NCBI GenBank assembly: GCA_964405405.1
Contig: CAYONT010000050.1
Coordinates: forward strand, 1-12,245
Direction of reading: 5' to 3'
Length of the DNA: 12,245 bases
Origin: CAMCYM01 sp964405405
GTDB lineage: Bacteria; Bacteroidota; Bacteroidia; Flavobacteriales_D; Sanyastnellaceae
Shown here in pieces: positions 6,612-12,245 of the stretch. The first letter of the stretch is position 1. Each line of letters begins with the position of its first letter. Position numbers and translations under genes: made by a program. The notes under the pieces are model-generated. The model was not told the origin of the DNA and searched no databases. It saw only the letters and a program-made list of their open reading frames with translations.

Positions 6612-9326
6612 ATGCTGCTCGATCGGTTTCGCCGTCCTTGTTGGGAAGCGGCCTGCTTTGTCGTCCTGTTGTGCATCGTAGGCACGGGTTGGGCACAACC
6701 TGGCTCCCCACCCACTGGTTCCACTCGGGTTTTTGGAACTGTGACGGACCAAATCACCGGAGAAACCCTCATGCAGGCCGTGGTGCTTTGGGGTACCCAG
6801 GGGGTCACCACACAGTTGGACGGCCGATATGAAATGGTATTGCCTGCAGGGACCCACACCCTCAAGGTGAGCTACGTGGGCTATGAGCCTTTGTCGAAAA
6901 CCATCCAGGTGCAGGGGGGTCAACTGCGGGTGGACTTCGCCCTGTCCAGTGTGGTGCTGGGAGAAGCCCAGGTGGTGGCAGACGTGGCCATTGAACGGGA
7001 AACACCCGTCGCCTTCTCCAACATCACGCCTTTGAAGATTCAAGAGGAGCTGGGTTCCCAACCCATCCCAATGATCTTGAACACCACGCCGGGGGTCTAT
7101 GCAACGCAAGCGGGATCGGATGACAGCGGCCCATCCATCAGCATCCGCGGGTTCAAGCAGCGCAACGTTTCGGTCCTGGTGGACGGCATTCCCGTGAACG
7201 ACATGGAGTCGGGCGGCGTTTTCTGGAACAACTGGTTTGGACTCGATTTGGTGACGCAAACCATGCAGGTGCAACGCGGCTTGGGTGCCTCCAAACTGGC
7301 CTTGCCAGCCATCGGGGGAACGGTGAACATCATCACCCAAGGCATCGAATCCGCCCGCAAAACATCGGTGAAACAAGAGTTGGGAAGTTTCGGAATGACG
7401 CGCACCAGCATCGGTCACACCAGTGGCCGACTGCCCGGGGGATGGGGCTACACACTGAGTGCCAGTTTCCAGAATCGACAAGGATTTTTTGAGCAGGACT
7501 ACAACCGTTCTTGGTTCTATTATGGCAAGGTCCAGCGCATCTTGGGAGACCACACCTTCAGCCTGAGTGCCACGGGAGCGCCCACAGAGAATGCGGTCCG
7601 CAGTTACCAACAACGCATCGCCACCCATGACCTCGGTTACGCACGTTCCTTGTTTCGTGGCGATGACGCCGCCTACGAGCGCATGCGGGGTTACAGCCAG
7701 GCCTACGATGCCATCTTCAACGATGGTTCCTTGACCCAACCCCAAGAGGCGGCCGCCGTGCAGGCCCTCAATGAACAATACGGGTACAGTAGCGTGGCCG
7801 ATTTCGAGAACGAAATGTCCACCACGAACTTCATTGACACCACGGGTGTGGTGGCCTACGGAAGGGCCTACAACGTGCATTGGGGAATGCTCAATGGGGA
7901 ACCCCTGGTGGAGCGGATCAACCAATACCACAAGCCCCTGTTTTCCCTGCGGCACAATTGGCGCGTCAACGATGCCTGGTACCTCTCCAACATGCTGTAT
8001 GCTTCATATGGTTATGGCGGAGGCACGCGGTTGGACAACTCCCTGGGAGCCGGGGATTACACACCCGATGGGCAGGTGGATTTCGACAAATTCTACCGCA
8101 CCAACACGGTCGGCGGCCTCTTCGGCCCGCCCATTGACCCCACCTACTCCAACACCTTGCTGAAGTCCTCCCGGATTTTGAGGAAGTCATTCAACAACCA
8201 CCAGTGGTTCGGCGCCCTGTCCACGTTCCGATATGCCCACAGCGAGGCCTGGACTTTTTCCGGCGGGGTGGATTTCCGCACCTATCGGGGCGAACACTAT
8301 GCCGAGGTATATGACCTGTTGGGTGGCGATTACTTCGTGGACGCTTTTGACAAGAACGCAGCCTCCAAAATGCGCCAAACCGGCGACAAAATCGGCTACC
8401 ACAACGATGCCCTGGTCCGTTGGGGCGGTTTTTTCGGTTTGGCGGAATACAAGGGCTTTCTTTACAACCTTTTCCTCAACGTTTCTGGCGTCTACCAGGG
8501 TTACCGGAGCATCGACTTCTTCGCCCCACTCGACGTGGTCATCGGGGAGAACCGTTGGAGGGAGCAACTGTCTTATGGCCAAACCTTCATCCGCAATGAG
8601 GACACTGGCGCCACCCAGGTAGCCGATGCTGCCGATGTGACCCTGCAGGGGGAAGGTGCGGTGGTCGATGGCGAAACGATTGCNNNNNNNNNNNNNNNNN
8701 NNNNNNNNNNNNNNNNNNNNNNNNNNNNNNNNNNNNNNNNNNNNNNNNNNNNNNNNNNNNNNNNNNNNNNNNNNNNNNNNNNNGATTGGCGCTGGACCAG
8801 CAGCGAGGACAACCTGGTCCTGCTGGATGACCGCACGGGACAGCCCTATCTGGACCAACTGGGGCAACCTGCGACGGTGACGTACGATGCGCAAGGGGTT
8901 CGGGTGGGGGATGCACCACAACACCAGTACAGCTTGTCCTTGAAGTACACCCACAAGGACTTCTACCTGCGTCCGCGTTACACCCTGTTCGACAAGTACT
9001 TTGCCGACTTTGACCCCTTCTCCTTGAATGGCGACAACGCCGGAAGACAGAGTTGGCAGTTGCCCACCTACGGGTTGCTGGAAATCCACGCCGGTTACAA
9101 CTTCGATTGGGGGACTTCCAACTTCGACATTCGCTTGAGCCTGTTCAATGTGCTCAATACGATCTACATCAACAATGCCCAAAACAACGACGCGTTCGGT
9201 CAATACTACTTCACCGACACAGACCGCCGTTACGCCTTTGCAACCAACAACTTCGACGCTGCCTCCGCAGCGGTATACATGGGTCCCGGATTCCAGAGCA
9301 ACCTCTCCCTCCGCGTCCGATTCTAA
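6612..9326 (+). CDS. TonB-dependent receptor with CarboxypepD_reg-like domain (internal gap)
   Basis: An outer-membrane receptor importing a substrate with TonB/ExbBD energy. I chose the ATG at 6612 because a signal peptide follows directly (R5-R8 basic region, FVVLLCIVGTGWA, cleavage about residue 28); an upstream ATG at 6564 lies inside the LTD gene. A CarboxypepD_reg-like beta-sandwich spans about 38-115 (V-F-G-T-V-T-D-Q, V-S-Y-V-G-Y). The plug follows (about 140-240): L-N-T-T-P-G-V, ISIRGFKQRNVSVLVDGIPV with R179, and A-I-G-G-T-V-N-I-I-T. The beta barrel then runs to a C-terminal strand ending S-L-R-V-R-F, the aromatic terminus typical of outer-membrane barrels. The gap at 8684-8783 removes part of the barrel. 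Sequence after it begins D-W-R-W, matching the 'GDW' strand late in related receptors, so probably more than 100 bp is missing. No SusD partner is adjacent, so this is not a standard SusCD pair. The PLD gene begins 4 nt after its stop. Confidence 0.94.
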   Translation: MLLDRFRRPCWEAACFVVLLCIVGTGWAQPGSPPTGSTRVFGTVTDQITGETLMQAVVLWGTQGVTTQLDGRYEMVLPAGTHTLKVSYVGYEPLSKTIQVQGGQLRVDFALSSVVLGEAQVVADVAIERETPVAFSNITPLKIQEELGSQPIPMILNTTPGVYATQAGSDDSGPSISIRGFKQRNVSVLVDGIPVNDMESGGVFWNNWFGLDLVTQTMQVQRGLGASKLALPAIGGTVNIITQGIESARKTSVKQELGSFGMTRTSIGHTSGRLPGGWGYTLSASFQNRQGFFEQDYNRSWFYYGKVQRILGDHTFSLSATGAPTENAVRSYQQRIATHDLGYARSLFRGDDAAYERMRGYSQAYDAIFNDGSLTQPQEAAAVQALNEQYGYSSVADFENEMSTTNFIDTTGVVAYGRAYNVHWGMLNGEPLVERINQYHKPLFSLRHNWRVNDAWYLSNMLYASYGYGGGTRLDNSLGAGDYTPDGQVDFDKFYRTNTVGGLFGPPIDPTYSNTLLKSSRILRKSFNNHQWFGALSTFRYAHSEAWTFSGGVDFRTYRGEHYAEVYDLLGGDYFVDAFDKNAASKMRQTGDKIGYHNDALVRWGGFFGLAEYKGFLYNLFLNVSGVYQGYRSIDFFAPLDVVIGENRWREQLSYGQTFIRNEDTGATQVADAADVTLQGEGAVVDGETIXXXXXXXXXXXXXXXXXXXXXXXXXXXXXXXXXXDWRWTSSEDNLVLLDDRTGQPYLDQLGQPATVTYDAQGVRVGDAPQHQYSLSLKYTHKDFYLRPRYTLFDKYFADFDPFSLNGDNAGRQSWQLPTYGLLEIHAGYNFDWGTSNFDIRLSLFNVLNTIYINNAQNNDAFGQYYFTDTDRRYAFATNNFDAASAAVYMGPGFQSNLSLRVRF
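8684..8783. other. Assembly gap (100 N) inside the TonB receptor gene
   Basis: Exactly 100 N. The flanking frames join into one open reading frame only because 100 gives the right remainder; since this is probably a placeholder length, that agreement has a one-in-three chance of being accidental. Flanking protein content (barrel before, later barrel strands after) shows both sides belong to the same receptor type. Confidence 0.97.
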
Positions 9327-9330
9327 TTCG

Positions 9331-11535
9331 ATGAACATGCAACGTTTTGCCTTTTTGATACTTGGCGTTTGGTCCGCCTCAACCGCTTTGAGCCAAGCCA
9401 ACATCGCAGAAGCCCGAACCAACCCCGTAGGTACCACCGTCACGGTAACCGGTGTGGTCACCAGCGGACCTGAATTTGGAACCGTGCGCTACATCCAGGA
9501 CGGCACAGCCGGCATCGCGCTGTATCCGGGTGGCAATTGGGACGGATGGAGCACCCCAGCCATTGGAGATGAGGTCACCATGACCGCTGCCCTCAGCGAA
9601 TACAATGGCTTGCTGGAGGTCGGTCCCGACGGAATCACCCAGGTCACCATCAACTCCACCGGAAACCCCATGCCCGCGCCCCAAGTGGTCACACCAGGCC
9701 AATTGAATGAATCCCTCGAGGGAGAATGGGTGCTGATCGAGAACGCCCTGTTCACGAATGGCGGGCAAGTGGTTTCCGGCAATGCCACCTACGCCTTCAC
9801 GGCGAATGGGCAGGAGGGCATCATCTATGTGCGCAGTTCCAACCCCTTGGTCGGCACCGTGCTCAGCGCGGGGGCCGTTAACCTCTACGGAATTGTCTCC
9901 CAATTCTCCTTCACCGGTTCGGGAGGCTATCAGCTTTTGCCCCGGGGACCCCAGGATGTGGTGGCTACGTCGCCCATCAACATCGCTTCACAAGTCCGCC
10001 AGGAAAACCTGAGCACCACCGGGTTTGACCTCGAGTGGTCCACCGATGTGGCGGGCAGCTCTGAGGTTCAATATGGCCTCACCCCTGCACTGGGGCTCGT
10101 CGCCAGCAACCCCACCCCCACAACCAACCATTCCGTCGCCTTGACGGGACTCACCCCCGGTACCATCTACTACGCCCGTTGCCTCTCCGTTCTGGAAGAC
10201 GACACCACGTTCTCGGCCATCCGTCCCTATGCCACCGTGTCGGAGTCGGCTGGATGGATTCGGGCCTACTTCACCACCGCCGTAGAACCGGATGTGGCCA
10301 CCATCGAGACCGCGGTGGCCCTGGGTGCCGCCACCAACGACACCATCGCTGCCTACATCCTTTCAGCCGCCCACACCCTCGACATCGCGGCGTACAACAT
10401 CAACAACTCGGTCATCGTGGATGCCATCAACCAAGCGGCCGCCAATGGGGTCCAGGTTCGTTACATCGCCGAAGGCTCCAATGCGAATGTGGGCATCGAC
10501 GACTTCAATGCCAGCATTCCTGTTCATTTCCGCACCGATGGACTCGGCAGTGGAATGCACAACAAGTTCATTGTGGGCGATGCAGAATACACCGACCGTG
10601 CCTTTGTACTCACAGGTTCCACCAATTTCACCACAGAGAACCTGACCACAGATCCCAACAACCTGGTCATCCTGCAAGACGAAAGCCTCGCCAAGGCCTA
10701 CACCCTGGAATTTGAGGAGATGTGGGGTGGAAGCGGCATGCAACCCAACCCGGCCAACAGCAAATTCGGGGCATTCAAGACCACGAACACCCCCCGCAAG
10801 TTCGAAATCGGTGGTACGCCCGTTGAATTGTACTTCTCCCCCACCGACGGCACCACCCAAGCCATCCGGGAGTCCATTCTGGGTACCGATTATGACTTCT
10901 CCTTCGCCTTGTTGTCCTTCACGCGGGACGATTTGGCCCAAGCCATCATCGAAGTGGGTTCCAGCATCTTTGTGAACCCCGTGGGACTCATTGAAGATGC
11001 CAACGTGACGGGCTCAGAGTATGACATCCTTCTAGACGCGGGCATCCAAGTGTACTCCCATGTCGGTGTCCCAGGCCAACTCCACCACAAATACGCCATC
11101 GTAGACCAGAGCCAGCCCCTCTCTGACCCCCAGGTCATCACCGGTTCCCACAACTGGTCGAACACCGCTGAGACCACCAACGACGAAAACACCCTCATCA
11201 TCCACGATGCCCGGGTGGCGAACCTGTTTTACCAGGAGTTCGTGGGACTGCTGGCTTCGGTCGGGGTGGTCATCGGGGTGGAAGATGCAGCCACCACCGC
11301 GCAGGTGCTTCAGGTGTTCCCCAACCCTGCCCAGGACCGTTGGACCCTGGCCTTCTCGGCAGAAAACTGGGATGCGGGGCGCGAAGTGATTTGCTTGGAT
11401 GCCCGCGGCGCCTGTGTATTCCGTTTCCGGCCCTCCTCCCCAGTCGAACACATCGATGTCTCCGGCTGGGCACGCGGCATGTATTGGATGACCGCAGGCG
11501 AAGGCATGGCCCCAGTCCGGCTCCTCCTTCAGTAA
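9331..11535 (+). CDS. Secreted PLD-superfamily phosphodiesterase/nuclease with OB-fold and FnIII domains, T9SS cargo
   Basis: A 734-residue exported enzyme. The ATG at 9331 follows the receptor stop by 4 nt and opens a signal peptide (MNMQRFAFLILGVWSASTALSQ). Residues about 23-200 look OB-fold-like: V-G-T-T-V-T-V-T-G-V-V-T-S-G, Y-I-Q-D-G-T-A-G-I-A-L-Y and I-G-D-E-V-T-M-T, as in nucleic-acid-binding OB modules of secreted nucleases. A fibronectin-III-like domain follows (about 215-310; L-T-G-L-T-P-G-T-I-Y-Y-A). Two phospholipase D halves carry intact HxK(x4)D motifs: MHNKFIVGD (H410, K412, D417) with T-G-S-T-N-F-T, and LHHKYAIVD (H585, K587, D592) with T-G-S-H-N-W-S. These form one active site cleaving phosphodiesters through a phosphohistidine intermediate. 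A T9SS type A domain starts at V-F-P-N-P (V662) and runs to the end. OB fold plus PLD favours DNA or RNA as substrate; phospholipid is the alternative. Confidence 0.9.
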   Translation: MNMQRFAFLILGVWSASTALSQANIAEARTNPVGTTVTVTGVVTSGPEFGTVRYIQDGTAGIALYPGGNWDGWSTPAIGDEVTMTAALSEYNGLLEVGPDGITQVTINSTGNPMPAPQVVTPGQLNESLEGEWVLIENALFTNGGQVVSGNATYAFTANGQEGIIYVRSSNPLVGTVLSAGAVNLYGIVSQFSFTGSGGYQLLPRGPQDVVATSPINIASQVRQENLSTTGFDLEWSTDVAGSSEVQYGLTPALGLVASNPTPTTNHSVALTGLTPGTIYYARCLSVLEDDTTFSAIRPYATVSESAGWIRAYFTTAVEPDVATIETAVALGAATNDTIAAYILSAAHTLDIAAYNINNSVIVDAINQAAANGVQVRYIAEGSNANVGIDDFNASIPVHFRTDGLGSGMHNKFIVGDAEYTDRAFVLTGSTNFTTENLTTDPNNLVILQDESLAKAYTLEFEEMWGGSGMQPNPANSKFGAFKTTNTPRKFEIGGTPVELYFSPTDGTTQAIRESILGTDYDFSFALLSFTRDDLAQAIIEVGSSIFVNPVGLIEDANVTGSEYDILLDAGIQVYSHVGVPGQLHHKYAIVDQSQPLSDPQVITGSHNWSNTAETTNDENTLIIHDARVANLFYQEFVGLLASVGVVIGVEDAATTAQVLQVFPNPAQDRWTLAFSAENWDAGREVICLDARGACVFRFRPSSPVEHIDVSGWARGMYWMTAGEGMAPVRLLLQ

Positions 11536-12245
11536 TCTGAAGGCGGGGCAGATGCGGGTTCGATGCGCAAGGCGCGCACCTCATCCGGGAGCAGCAACCG
11601 CCAAGCACCGCGCGGAAGATCCAGGGTCAGTGACTTGATGCGGACCCGGCGGAGCTGGACCACGTGGTAACCCAGGGCATCACACATCCGCCGGATTTGG
11701 CGGTTGAGTCCCTGGGTGAGCACAATCCGAAATGCATCTGGACCCATCCGCTCCACGCGGCAAGGTCGGGTGCGGGTATCCAAGATGTCCACCCCATTTG
11801 CCATGGCCTGCAGAAAGGCATCGTCACATGGGCGGTTGACGCGGACCTCATACTCCTTCTCCTGGTGGTGACGCGCCCGCAGCACATCGTTCACGATGCT
11901 CCCATCGTTGGTCAACAGGATGAGCCCCTCGCTCATTTTGTCCAACCTGCCGATGGGGTAAATCCGCTCCGGAAATCCGATGACATCCAAGATGTTGTCT
12001 GGCTCTGACCGGTCGGTGGTGCAGACAATGCCCGGGGGTTTGTGATAGGCCAAAACCACCCGCCCCCCAGTCTTCGCACCCGCGGGAACCCCCTCCTCCC
12101 AACGCACAGCCAACCACTGGCCATCCACCTCAACCCGGTCCGCCGAGGTCACCCGTTGCCCCATCCCAGCCACCACCCCATTCACCCGCACCCGCCCTTG
12201 CTCCACCAAGCGATCCGCCTCCCGGCGTGAACAATGGCCCGCGTC
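11529..12245 (-). CDS. rluF: 23S rRNA pseudouridine synthase, RluF type (5' end off the window)
   Basis: This enzyme isomerises a uridine in 23S rRNA (U2604 in E. coli RluF). The 238 visible residues start inside an S4 RNA-binding domain at the right edge (DAGHCSRREADRLVEQGRVR), so the true start lies beyond 12245; a TTG at 12209 would cut the S4 domain and is rejected. The catalytic domain shows A-Y-H-K-P-P-G-I, the active-site aspartate in GRLDKMSEGLILLTNDG (Asp codon at 11940-11942), H-H-Q-E-K-E-Y-E-V, and QGLNRQIRRMCDALGY. The R-H-H-Q-E-K-E-Y and G-V-D-I-L-D-T segments fit RluF better than RsuA or RluB. The C-terminal tail is short (ending P-P-S-D-Y). It is a housekeeping gene convergent with the PLD gene, and the two stop regions overlap by 7 bp, so it probably has no functional link with the operon. 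Confidence 0.93.
   Translation of the reverse strand, partial: DAGHCSRREADRLVEQGRVRVNGVVAGMGQRVTSADRVEVDGQWLAVRWEEGVPAGAKTGGRVVLAYHKPPGIVCTTDRSEPDNILDVIGFPERIYPIGRLDKMSEGLILLTNDGSIVNDVLRARHHQEKEYEVRVNRPCDDAFLQAMANGVDILDTRTRPCRVERMGPDAFRIVLTQGLNRQIRRMCDALGYHVVQLRRVRIKSLTLDLPRGAWRLLLPDEVRALRIEPASAPPSDY

Noticed and set aside
6546..7955. 469-codon minus-strand open frame
   Set aside because: Antisense to the TonB receptor plug and signal peptide; no recognisable domain, and the composition fits a shadow frame.
8187..9461. 424-codon minus-strand open frame across the second gap
   Set aside because: Antisense to the receptor barrel and reads through N; no domain seen.

Overview
The window looks like a high-GC member of the Bacteroidota with a type IX secretion system (T9SS), probably from a draft or metagenome-derived scaffold. 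Three observations support this. Two secreted proteins end in T9SS type A sorting domains with V-Y-P-N-P or V-F-P-N-P starts. The locus has a large TonB-dependent receptor with an N-terminal CarboxypepD_reg-like domain. Two genes resemble C-terminal GldM and GldN, which are gliding/T9SS motor and scaffold proteins. Two runs of exactly 100 N (2076-2175 and 8684-8783) look like scaffold-gap placeholders, so the true spacing and reading frame across them are unknown. I did not assign a family or genus.

Left half, all on the minus strand, read right to left. A YjbR/MmcQ-family protein overlaps a CutC-family protein by 4 bp. After 26 nt comes a GH20 beta-N-acetylhexosaminidase lipoprotein whose last codons fall into the first gap. 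This reads as one operon with a glycan-breakdown flavour. Beyond the gap is a second minus-strand pair only 7 nt apart: a secreted protein with two GldN-like halves, then a short secreted protein made almost only of the GldM C-terminal domains, with no transmembrane anchor or periplasmic helical part. A possible signal-peptide ORF (positions 1-102) then runs off the left edge behind a TAnnTTTG-type promoter box.

Right half, plus strand. A tight three-gene operon encodes a lamin-tail-domain (LTD) T9SS cargo protein, a TonB-dependent receptor interrupted by the second gap, and a 734-residue T9SS cargo protein with an OB-fold-like domain, a fibronectin-III-like domain and two complete phospholipase-D HKD motifs. 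My reading is that this set binds, cuts and imports an extracellular phosphodiester polymer, most likely DNA, but phospholipid is not excluded. It converges, with a 7-bp stop-codon overlap, on a minus-strand RluF-type 23S rRNA pseudouridine synthase that runs off the right edge.

The least ordinary parts are the standalone GldN-like/GldM-C-like pair and the LTD / receptor / PLD-nuclease operon. Base composition is uneven: cutC and much of the GH20 gene are extremely GC-rich, while the adjacent yjbR gene is near 50 percent GC. I saw no tRNA, rRNA, CRISPR array, insertion sequence or clear intrinsic terminator.
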